Source: an uncultured Bacteroides sp. (GTDB lineage Bacteria > Bacteroidota > Bacteroidia > Bacteroidales > Bacteroidaceae). Taken from it: DNA of 64,000 bases. A program made the position numbers and the translations under genes. This document shows, one piece after another, positions 16,714-24,786 of the stretch. Position 1 is the stretch's first letter, and the number at the start of each line of letters is the position of its first letter. Location of the stretch: assembly GCF_905207245.1 (NCBI RefSeq), contig NZ_CAJLKP010000011.1:1-64000 (forward strand), read 5' to 3'. The notes under the pieces are model-generated. The model saw only the letters and a list, made by a program, of their open reading frames with translations. It did not search any database and had not been told where the DNA came from.

Positions 16714-18078
16714 TCATTCCAACACATTCAAGGTAAACAAATTTGCATTACGATGCCAATCTTCATCTTCCCATAAGGTAAAAATAGGTTCTCCATAATT
16801 AGAGAGTGAAACGCCTTCAAAAGGCATCGATGCAGCTATTCGTGCAGAGTCTCCGTTATAATGTTTATACCATTCCCAATTTACATCCCGATGATCTGGC
16901 CAAAAACAAGGTCCAAAAGCCTCTGTAATAACCGCTTGCATTCGCTTTCCACTAGGGAAAAGAGTTCTTTCTAATATACTTTTCATATAATTTCGAGTAC
17001 GCAATAACATTTCTGCATAATGTCTTTTACAAGCCTGATCCCACAACTCAGAGTAACGTCTCAAATCTACTTTCTCATAACGCTGAAAATTCATGCTCCT
17101 TGAAACACCCTTACCTAATGCCTCAAACTGCTCCGTTTCTTCTCTACTATATATGCAATTGGGCATAAAATGAACATCGACTACATCATAGATTTCAGGC
17201 AAACGCTCATTAAATCCTTCCGCTCCTAAAGATGAATAAGATAAAGGAATATCTTCTTTTGATATCTCATCTTTTATTTCTTCAGCCATCCAAAGGTTTA
17301 TTTGCTTATACCGTTCATTGGTTAGTCGGTTTTTGTCGAACTTCACATTTCCTTCATTTTGATTGTGTGCACTTATTTTCCGAATTGACTCCAAACTACG
17401 TGATGCAAAGTGAGGAACTTCATTCATCGGGGCAATCCATACTGCCCGCTCCAAAATCCCCCCCTCTCTCATTAACCGAATGGCTTTTACCCAAGTATGA
17501 CCAAAATCGCGCAAAGCTTTTTCTTCTTGAGCCTCTGGTATCACACTTCGTTCATTATCTAAAACCAATGCAGATTTATGTCCCATCATGTGTCCCTTTT
17601 CCCAAGAATCAAGACCTAACCAGATATTATGTTTTCGACAAGCATCAGCTAGTTGTTTCAATTTTCGTAAAGCATTACAACTAAAACTGGTAGTAACTTG
17701 TCCCCAACAAGGAATAGTCAGAGCCTCTCCCGGATTATATCCTTTAGAAAAAGAGGTCGTTTTTTGTAATAATCGCGAAGGAAAACAATCTATTCGTAAC
17801 GTGTTATATCCCCGAGCAGCAGCTTCCGCCACTCGTCTCTCAATATTTTCATACTTACCTCCTTGTCCTTGGTCGGTAAGCCATGAAAAATCCCACATAG
17901 CTATTGTAAGCCTTGTGTTCTTATTCCAGTAATGAGACTTTCCACCTAACATCAACGGTGCATTCTTATTTTCAGAGTTTACCATCTGAGCACTCTTTTT
18001 AGCCATCTCATCAGCAAACAACACACTAGGACTAAGTAACGACAAAAGTGAACATTTCAAAAATTCCAGTCTATTCAT
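16714..18078 (-). CDS. Cellulase-like (GH5-like, clan GH-A) secreted enzyme
   Basis: This 454-residue protein starts MNRLEFLKCSLLSLLSPSVLFA, a probable export signal. A (beta/alpha)8 barrel is suggested by TIAMWDFSWL, YNTLRIDCFPSRLLQ, NIWLGLDSWEKGH and AVWIAPMNEVPHF. The Asn-Glu pair in APMNEVPHF (about 214) would be the acid/base, and Glu in VITEAFGPCFWPD (about 384) the nucleophile, as in clan GH-A. It resembles the sugar-binding cellulase-like proteins of Bacteroidota, for which no activity is firmly established. It lies 27 bases before GH31. It may cut backbone or side-chain linkages of the same glycan. It could be a new GH-A branch. Confidence 0.7.
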   Translation of the reverse strand: MNRLEFLKCSLLSLLSPSVLFADEMAKKSAQMVNSENKNAPLMLGGKSHYWNKNTRLTIAMWDFSWLTDQGQGGKYENIERRVAEAAARGYNTLRIDCFPSRLLQKTTSFSKGYNPGEALTIPCWGQVTTSFSCNALRKLKQLADACRKHNIWLGLDSWEKGHMMGHKSALVLDNERSVIPEAQEEKALRDFGHTWVKAIRLMREGGILERAVWIAPMNEVPHFASRSLESIRKISAHNQNEGNVKFDKNRLTNERYKQINLWMAEEIKDEISKEDIPLSYSSLGAEGFNERLPEIYDVVDVHFMPNCIYSREETEQFEALGKGVSRSMNFQRYEKVDLRRYSELWDQACKRHYAEMLLRTRNYMKSILERTLFPSGKRMQAVITEAFGPCFWPDHRDVNWEWYKHYNGDSARIAASMPFEGVSLSNYGEPIFTLWEDEDWHRNANLFTLNVLE

Positions 18079-18263
18079 TGTACATTTCTTTTTATTAGTG
18101 TCCCATGGAAATTGGGACGTTATTAAAAATCAAATAAACTTGGCTCATCAAAGCCTAATCGCTCAAAAAACTCTATAACTAACTAAAGTTCAATTATATC
18201 AAAGACTCTTTTAGATTTTAATGGGACAGTAATGTTTACATCTATTGATTCTCATAAAATTCT

Positions 18264-19805
18264 TTATTGTCCTTTTACAAATTCTATTTCTCTAATTTCA
18301 CATAATGTTTCGTTATTGTCATATTCGAATGTAGCAATTAATGCCATTTTCCCTTTTAAATTTAGTTTTCCTAACTTCTTTATGGATATACTTACATCAT
18401 GAAAACTGTTATCTTGTGGAATGAGTTTTCCTACATTGGTTTTATTGATTAATATATGCTTGTCTTTTTTGTCAAAATCATTCGGTTTAGATATATATAA
18501 CTTCATTAAACAATCTGTCTTATTTACTTTCATATTAAGCATTAGACTCATTTTTTCTTTCGTGTTGTTAAAATTGAAGTATTTCCATCCTATCATTGGA
18601 TTCTTACCTGCTATGACAACAGGGTTTAATCCGTCTTTCTCCCTCCTGTCTCCGGCTATATATACACCTTTTGTTAAATATGCAATCGTTCCTGCATAAT
18701 ATTTTTTAAAAGGATTTAAGCCTTCAGTAAATATCCCTTGAGATGTCATTTCCACTTTTGGAATAATAACCTTATCTCCTTCTATTTTTAATTCTATAGG
18801 CTCAATCATGGCTTGGCGATTATAATCGTTGCATGTGTTTCTATGATATACTACATACCATTGATCTCCTATTTTTACTATACTTCCATGATTATTTCCG
18901 CCATTCCAACCTGTTCTGTTCTCTATGATTATTCCTCCATATTGCCATGGGCCTTCCGGCGAATTACTATAGAAATAAGATAAAGCTGGGATGAATTCAT
19001 TGGTAGAGCAAATGAAAACGAATTTATCTTTAGCGACTTGTTTAATTGATGAAGCTTCAAATAAAGTTTTGTATTCATTTTGTGATGGATTATTAAGTGT
19101 TCTATACCATGCATTTCTATCAGGTTTTCTTGTTTTTCCGTTAATAATAGTATGCATGTCGTTAGGATCTAATTCAGCCCAACAGTCCCCTCTTTTCATT
19201 CCCCAGAATGCAAACACCCTTACACCTTCATCTTCTTGTGGCATGACTAAAACGGAAGGATCGAAAGTTCCACAGTTATTGATAGCTGGCCAATCACACA
19301 TAACCGGATTAACAAACGGACCAGCAGGACTGTCACTAACTGCAACTATGCATTTGGGACCTAAATCAAAATAGCCTTTCACTGTATTTTCATTATTAAT
19401 ATCCGGACCTTCAATGCCATCAAGCTTATACGGAACTCCTAAAAAAGTATATAAATAATATTTTTTTGATACAGGATTATAAACACAATCAGGTGCACCA
19501 AAATGTTGTTCTCTTACTTTACCGTATCCTATCTCTTGTACTTGCTTCACATTGAATATTTCTCCATGGTTTGTCCATTGAGTTAAATCATTTATTGGAG
19601 CAGACCATGCATCATGACCATAACCACAATATCCAGTAATTCTTTCATCTCTTGATCCATATATAAATAGTCTTTTTTCATTTTTGTATTCAAAAACATC
19701 CGGCTCACCATCTGGTACAAATGCAGTTGGTGGCAATACTGGATTTTGTGCGTAACTGTTTATAGTAAAAACAGATAAAAATATAAACATAATTGCTGGT
19801 CTCAT
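18264..19805 (-). CDS. GH43-like secreted glycosidase
   Basis: This 513-residue protein has a clear signal peptide (MRPAIMFIFLSVFTINSYAQ). A five-bladed beta-propeller is indicated by the general-base Asp region VPDGEPDVFEY, the central NNCGTFDPSVLV, the probable acid Glu in TLFEASSIKQV and the typical closing block NNHGSIVKIGDQWYVVYHR. A C-terminal beta domain of about 170 residues follows, perhaps carbohydrate-binding. GH43 enzymes remove xylose or arabinose. In this locus a beta-xylosidase or arabinofuranosidase role fits. Gaps of 185 bases to the GH5-like gene and 124 bases to rhaM hold no other gene. Confidence 0.8.
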   Translation of the reverse strand: MRPAIMFIFLSVFTINSYAQNPVLPPTAFVPDGEPDVFEYKNEKRLFIYGSRDERITGYCGYGHDAWSAPINDLTQWTNHGEIFNVKQVQEIGYGKVREQHFGAPDCVYNPVSKKYYLYTFLGVPYKLDGIEGPDINNENTVKGYFDLGPKCIVAVSDSPAGPFVNPVMCDWPAINNCGTFDPSVLVMPQEDEGVRVFAFWGMKRGDCWAELDPNDMHTIINGKTRKPDRNAWYRTLNNPSQNEYKTLFEASSIKQVAKDKFVFICSTNEFIPALSYFYSNSPEGPWQYGGIIIENRTGWNGGNNHGSIVKIGDQWYVVYHRNTCNDYNRQAMIEPIELKIEGDKVIIPKVEMTSQGIFTEGLNPFKKYYAGTIAYLTKGVYIAGDRREKDGLNPVVIAGKNPMIGWKYFNFNNTKEKMSLMLNMKVNKTDCLMKLYISKPNDFDKKDKHILINKTNVGKLIPQDNSFHDVSISIKKLGKLNLKGKMALIATFEYDNNETLCEIREIEFVKGQ

Positions 19806-19929
19806 AAAAATATAAAAATTAAAGGTTATACATTAGTTAGTAAATCAATAGTTAATCACTTTTATTTAAAGCATTACTATATCAACATTTTACAAATGCT
19901 TTCATTCTTGTAAATTTCATCATATACAT

Positions 19930-20244
19930 TTATTCCATATAAAACACTTCATTTAAAGGGATTACAATAGGAGATTGATCTGGGTTTACTTCCATAATAT
20001 CAGCCATATAATTCCACCATTTTTTTATAATAGAGGTATCATCCATTTCTTGTGATACTTCTTCGTCATTGACTTTTTGGCAAGCAAATAATATATTTGT
20101 CTCTTTATCCCAGTATATAGCATAGTCATATATACCATTTTCCGAAAGTTTTTGTTTAAGTTCAGGCCATATTTCAGCATGTCTTTTTTCATATTCTTTT
20201 TCAAAGCCTGGTTTTAAAAACATTTTGAAAGCTTTTCTTTTCAT
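19930..20244 (-). CDS. rhaM: L-rhamnose mutarotase
   Basis: This 104-residue cytoplasmic protein has the family marks FLKPGFEKEYEKRHAEIWPEL (abbreviated here: the key His is in KRHAEIW), YDYAIYWDKETN and the Trp-Trp-Tyr-Met block KKWWNYMADIM. RhaM interconverts the alpha and beta anomers of L-rhamnose to feed rhamnose isomerase. Its presence in the operon is direct evidence that the target glycan yields rhamnose, consistent with GH106 upstream. No rhaA, rhaB or rhaD genes are in this window. Confidence 0.93.
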   Translation of the reverse strand: MKRKAFKMFLKPGFEKEYEKRHAEIWPELKQKLSENGIYDYAIYWDKETNILFACQKVNDEEVSQEMDDTSIIKKWWNYMADIMEVNPDQSPIVIPLNEVFYME

Positions 20245-20347
20245 GGATTTCTGATTTTATATTTATTTACAGATGCTATAGTAATGCATCAGTAATAAAT
20301 TGATTTTACCTATAAATAACTTACCGTATAGAAAATACTTAAAATAA

Positions 20348-21655
20348 TTATTTCCATTTATAAAGCATTAATCTGCTTGGAGCAGGGAGAGGACCTTGAA
20401 TTTTCTGGTCCCTATTTGCCGGTAAGGCCTCCCAACGCAATAAGTAGTCGCCAACAACAATAACATGGGACTGCATACCGGGATAAGATGATTCAACTTG
20501 ATCGTATTTTTCAGGATAAACAGATGAAATCTCTCTTTTGCCAATTATTTCAAATGTTCTTTCTTGAAAAATAATTTCTCCACTACCTTCTTTGACATGC
20601 TTATATCCAAAAAACATTTTACCTTCTCCTATAACCTTTGGAGTAAATATATCCAATTCTATTTTCATAGATCCGGAACCTTCGAACTGCCATCTATACT
20701 CCCAGTTGGTTAACTGCTTTCTATACCAACCATCTTTTTCATAACGTGCCATAAATAATTGGTTATATCCATGTTCATCATATTTGTGGTAACCGATTAT
20801 AGGATAACCATTAGAATCAAAACCTAGTTTAATACCAGGATTAAATAAGCCTCCCTTAACAGGAGTTGGGTCAACATAGAAATCTATTTTGTCAAAGGTT
20901 ATTGGCAAATCCGTTTTTTTGCCAGATATACTTTCCCACTGTATTAAATCTTTGCTTCTTGCATATGATAAAGTATGATTCGTAGAGCAATCAGGTGTGT
21001 CTCTCCATACCCAAATTAAATGATAATAGCCGTCTGTTCCCAAAATAGGCCCCTGCATATAAGCATTTCTTTTTCCTACACCATCAATTAACGGTTTGTC
21101 TAATAGCCGTCTCCACTTTTGTTCTTTTATATTATATATATTGTAAATTTCAAAACCATTGCCACTTCCACCAGAACGATAATGGAAAATAAGTTCACCA
21201 TCGGGTGACTCCATAAAAATTGGATAAGTAACTTTATTTTCATCAATCCCTGTCATGTGACTAATTTTTTTCATTCCATGTATTGTGTATGGTTCTGAAG
21301 AACGAAAATACACTAAAGGTACTGCATGCATATTACCTGCCACATGAAGGTATCCTTCTTTGTCAAAAGCCATAGTGACATAATTATGGCTATCCCATTC
21401 TATATCAGACGGCAATATTTCATACTCACATTTCCCTGTTTTTAAATCAACAGTAGCTAATGTCATTTGATGAAGAGAATTATAAAAGACAATATATAGA
21501 TTACCATTCTTTTCAATCATAGAATAGTCTACATGAAATGACGACTCTACTTTAGATATTTCAATTCCTGTATTGGGAAAAACAAATGCTCTTTCATAGT
21601 GGCATCCTATAAGTAGCATAGGAGTAAATAAAAAAAACAAGTAACGTAACATCAT
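20348..21655 (-). CDS. BNR_4 beta-propeller lipoprotein (candidate lyase or rhamnosidase)
   Basis: This 435-residue protein has a lipoprotein signal (MMLRYLFFLFTPMLLIGCHY). Its body is built of repeated propeller blades, for example HNYVTMAFDKEGYLHVAGNM, KVTYPIFMESPDGELIFHYR, GPILGTDGYYHLIWVWRDTP and KLGFDSNGYPIIGYHKYDEH. It fits the BNR_4 group of seven-bladed propellers. That group includes ulvan lyases (PL24/PL25) and the GH145 rhamnosidases that cut Rha-GlcA. The position between GH88 and rhaM makes a lyase acting at a rhamnose-uronate linkage attractive: the lyase would make the unsaturated uronate that GH88 removes. The family call is fair; the activity is inference. Confidence 0.65.
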   Translation of the reverse strand: MMLRYLFFLFTPMLLIGCHYERAFVFPNTGIEISKVESSFHVDYSMIEKNGNLYIVFYNSLHQMTLATVDLKTGKCEYEILPSDIEWDSHNYVTMAFDKEGYLHVAGNMHAVPLVYFRSSEPYTIHGMKKISHMTGIDENKVTYPIFMESPDGELIFHYRSGGSGNGFEIYNIYNIKEQKWRRLLDKPLIDGVGKRNAYMQGPILGTDGYYHLIWVWRDTPDCSTNHTLSYARSKDLIQWESISGKKTDLPITFDKIDFYVDPTPVKGGLFNPGIKLGFDSNGYPIIGYHKYDEHGYNQLFMARYEKDGWYRKQLTNWEYRWQFEGSGSMKIELDIFTPKVIGEGKMFFGYKHVKEGSGEIIFQERTFEIIGKREISSVYPEKYDQVESSYPGMQSHVIVVGDYLLRWEALPANRDQKIQGPLPAPSRLMLYKWK

Positions 21656-21822
21656 ACATTTATGTAATTTAATTGTAAAATTACTTACCTATAACAATCT
21701 CATTATGGTTAATAAATCTATGTTTTTATTTGAATTCTAAGTAAAACAGTTCTATTTATTGACTAAGAAATTTTATAGGTGATAAAGTCATTGAGGATTT
21801 ATTATCTTAGCTAGATGACCTC

Positions 21823-23025
21823 TCATTTGTCCTCATTGTTCAAACCGAGTAATTTGTATAATCTCATCAAAGCCTCTATATAATAATAGTCTGCATAGCA
21901 TATAGGTACATCTATTTCACTATTACCTCTAAAATGTCCAGTAGAATGTTTTAAAATAAAATTGCAGTTTGTCCCTTCTTCTGCCAAATAATTAGGAGAA
22001 GTAAGAGAGCGTATTTGTTCTTTTGCATAAGACAAGTATTTGTCTGAATCTGCAGATTTGTCAATTTGGCTTAGTTCAATTAAAGCAGAGGCCATAATCG
22101 CTGCAGATGAAGCATCTCGTGGAGTGTTAGGAATTTCCGGTGCATCAAAATCCCAATAAGGGACTTTGTCTACTGGCATATTGGGATGGTCCATTACAAA
22201 TGAAGCTACTTTTTTTGCTTGTTCAAGGTACGATTTGTCTCCTGTTTCACGAGCCATCATTGTATATCCATATAAAGCCCATGCCTGTCCTCTGGCCCAT
22301 GCAGATTCATCAGCAGAACCTTGAAAAGTTTGTTTCCTTTCTGCTAGTCCAGTTATTGTATCATAAGATACCACATGATATGAGCTATAATCTTCTCTAA
22401 AATGATTATTCATAGTCGTGTTTGCATGATCTGTGGCAATATTATAGAAAGTCTTATCACCTGTTTCTTTGCCTGCCCAAGTTAGAAGTTCTAAATTCAT
22501 CATATTGTCTATGATAACAGGAAACTGCCATGAACCGAAATCCCAAGAACGAATGGCTTTTATCGTTGGATTATATCTAGTACTTAAAGAGCGGGCTCCT
22601 TGTTCTAAGATTTTTTTATATTTTTTATTGGCAGTCAAACGAAAACCATTTCCATAGCTACAGTATAGCATAAAGCCAACATCATGGTGTCCGGTAACAT
22701 ACTGAACTTTTTCTAAACGGGCAGTATACAGCTTTGCGTATTTTTTTATTTGCGGATTTCGTGTATATTCACATAAATACCATAGTTCACCAGGAAAAAA
22801 TCCACTACACCAGCAAAAACAGTTGATCGTTTTTAGCTTACCATTCTCTATAGTTCTTGGTAATTTATCTACTTCGTTCTCTAACTTTTTTGCCATCTGA
22901 ATAGTTTGACTGACAGACCTGTCAAGTCCCCTATATATGACGGTTTCTATCGGTTCTGTATTGTTAGTATATGATGACGACATAAGAGACATACCCCATG
23001 TAATCATTGTAATAATAAAATTCAT
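21823..23025 (-). CDS. GH88 unsaturated glucuronyl hydrolase
   Basis: This 400-residue (alpha/alpha)6-barrel enzyme shows the family blocks CWCSGFFPGELWYLCEYT, the first catalytic Asp in TGHHDVGFM (about 110), the second in VIIDNMMNLELL (about 173), and SADESAWARGQAWALYGYTM. GH88 removes 4,5-unsaturated uronic acid from the ends of lyase products by hydrating the double bond. A lyase must therefore act upstream; the only candidate in the operon is the BNR_4 protein. The N-terminus (MNFIITMITWGMSLMSSSY) is a possible signal, suggesting a periplasmic site. The 452-base gap before it holds a MITE-like element. Confidence 0.9.
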   Translation of the reverse strand: MNFIITMITWGMSLMSSSYTNNTEPIETVIYRGLDRSVSQTIQMAKKLENEVDKLPRTIENGKLKTINCFCWCSGFFPGELWYLCEYTRNPQIKKYAKLYTARLEKVQYVTGHHDVGFMLYCSYGNGFRLTANKKYKKILEQGARSLSTRYNPTIKAIRSWDFGSWQFPVIIDNMMNLELLTWAGKETGDKTFYNIATDHANTTMNNHFREDYSSYHVVSYDTITGLAERKQTFQGSADESAWARGQAWALYGYTMMARETGDKSYLEQAKKVASFVMDHPNMPVDKVPYWDFDAPEIPNTPRDASSAAIMASALIELSQIDKSADSDKYLSYAKEQIRSLTSPNYLAEEGTNCNFILKHSTGHFRGNSEIDVPICYADYYYIEALMRLYKLLGLNNEDK

Positions 23026-23156
23026 ATGATTTAAATTTAAAATATATTAATGTATTTAATTAGAAACTGTCTTGTTTTTGTTTAAAAAGTTTTTGTTTAG
23101 TTTTTAAGCCTCTTTTGAAAATGTTTTCCCTTTTTCATTGTCATACAGTCTACTAT

Positions 23157-23338
23157 GTAACGCTTAAAAAATAACTTGGTGCATGATTTGCGAAGCTCCG
23201 CTTCGCTAAATTCCCATTTATACACCAATACTTAGTATCCTAATTACTGAATTGTTTTTCTCCAACTGGGAAAAAATGTTTCTTCAACTGGGAAAAATAA
23301 AACTCCCATTCATACCAAGTTATTTTTTTAAGCTTTAC
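23157..23338. mobile_element. MITE-like element with terminal inverted repeats
   Basis: GCTTAAAAAATAACTTGGT (23162-23180) and ACCAAGTTATTTTTTTAAGC (23314-23333) are reverse complements apart from one extra A. The match extends outward through GTAA/TTAC (23157-23160, 23335-23338). Inside are the perfect hairpin GCGAAGC-TCC-GCTTCGC (23190-23206) and two AACTGGGAAAAA words. There is no coding sequence. The element, about 182 bp, sits in the intergenic gap between GH10 and GH88. It could instead be a long RNA hairpin that tunes expression of the downstream genes. Confidence 0.55.
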
Positions 23339-23477
23339 TATACACCTCATAAAAGCAAAAAAACATTTTTTTAAGAACGCTCAAAATGATACAAAACAAA
23401 ATTTAAACAACTTCTAAATAGACTATTATTTCAAAGCGTATAACCAGTTCATTTCTAAAATGTTTTCTATGGTTATA

Positions 23478-24566
23478 TCAATTTCCTTTTAATACTTCTA
23501 TTATCCCATAATATGCTTTTTTCTTGCTATAAAGACTGTCGAACAATAGCGGCCATTCCGGTGACCATTGAGATAATAACCAAGAATCCGCATCATATAC
23601 TCCCCATGTTGTAATTCCAAATTGTTGTTTGGCTGGAATGTTTTTCATGGCAAGGGTGATTTCCTGATATTTTTTCATTTGCTGGATTTGTAGAGAATCA
23701 GTAAAAATCATATTAGGGTTTCTAATAGTATTATTCATTGAAACATCTAACTCGGAAATATGTACTTTAAGTCCGGTTTTAGCAGCTGTTTCAATGGCGT
23801 TTTTTAATTCCCCGGATTTTCTGTTCAAACTAGTGTGCGTTTGTAATCCAATGCCATGGATTGGTACTCCCCTTTCGAGCATGTCAAAAATCATATTGTT
23901 AATGCCGCTACGTCTTTTAGAGCTATATTCATGTCCATAATCATTGTAAAACAATAAGGCGTTAGGGTCTGCATTATGTGCATATTGGAAAGCTAAATCT
24001 ATGAAATCCGGTCCTATTTTTTGATACCAAAAATCCGTAGTTATTATTTCCCCATTATCATTAAATGCTTCATTTACGACGTCCCATGATTTTATTTTGC
24101 CTTTCCATCTACCCACAACTTTATATATATACTCTTTCATTATGTTTTTCCATCCTTCCCTATCGGTTTGATACTCTTTCATCCATTCCGGAACGGATTT
24201 TGACCATATCAGAACATGCCCATGGATATCTAGTTTGTTTTTTATGGCGAAATCAATAATGGAGTCTGCTTCGTTCCAATTATATACCCCTTTCTCTTTA
24301 TATATAGGTTTCATCTTTAGGGAATTCTCTGGAGTTATTCTGTTGCATTCAAGTTTAATGATGTTGCGATATTGCGCGTTTGTATAAATGGACTGAGGCT
24401 TAACAGCCATTCCAAAAGGGAATTGAGAAATATCTTTTAGTCCATGAGCTTGTGGATTGGATTTTTCGCATCCTGATAGAAATAGAGTAATAAATCCTAT
24501 TAAAAATAAAGAATAAATATTTTTATGTATACACCTTATATTGGTGATTTTGCAATATTTAGCCAT
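23478..24566 (-). CDS. GH10 endo-beta-1,4-xylanase lipoprotein
   Basis: This 362-residue protein carries a lipoprotein-type signal ending in LFLSGCEKS. The GH10 barrel includes NRITPENSLKMKP, the acid/base Glu in SWDVVNEAFND (about 163), NDYGHEY, IGLQTHTS, the nucleophile Glu in VHISELDVSMN (about 270) and ITTWGVYDADSWL. Family members cut xylan or xylan-like backbones inside the chain, with retention. The usual GHTLVWH block reads GHVLIWSKSVPEW, so the second His is replaced by Ser, which may alter the -1/-2 subsites. It is probably surface-exposed, as the first cutting enzyme of the locus. It follows susD after a hairpin (24724-24774). Confidence 0.9.
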   Translation of the reverse strand: MAKYCKITNIRCIHKNIYSLFLIGFITLFLSGCEKSNPQAHGLKDISQFPFGMAVKPQSIYTNAQYRNIIKLECNRITPENSLKMKPIYKEKGVYNWNEADSIIDFAIKNKLDIHGHVLIWSKSVPEWMKEYQTDREGWKNIMKEYIYKVVGRWKGKIKSWDVVNEAFNDNGEIITTDFWYQKIGPDFIDLAFQYAHNADPNALLFYNDYGHEYSSKRRSGINNMIFDMLERGVPIHGIGLQTHTSLNRKSGELKNAIETAAKTGLKVHISELDVSMNNTIRNPNMIFTDSLQIQQMKKYQEITLAMKNIPAKQQFGITTWGVYDADSWLLSQWSPEWPLLFDSLYSKKKAYYGIIEVLKGN

Positions 24567-24723
24567 GATTAAAATGTTTTATAAACAAACCATCTTTTAA
24601 AAGGTTTGAAAAAAGTTAATACTATATTATCTACAAATATGTTCTTTTACATTATGCAATGCTTGATTTGAAATTCCTCGCTTTTTTTAAGTGGGGAAAA
24701 GCGTATTTGTAAACAATAATAAT

Positions 24724-24774
24724 GAATACCACTTGAAGATATACCAATAGAATATATCTTCATAAGTGGTATTC
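24724..24774 (-). terminator. Hairpin after susD (terminator or attenuator)
   Basis: GAATACCACTT (24724-24734) pairs with AAGTGGTATTC (24764-24774), and inside AAGATATA pairs with TATATCTT. On the minus strand this follows the susD stop codon by about a dozen bases. Such hairpins often reduce read-through from the highly expressed susCD pair to enzyme genes. The T-run is weak, so attenuation or RNA stability is as likely as termination. Confidence 0.6.
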
Positions 24775-24786
24775 TATCAATGGTGT

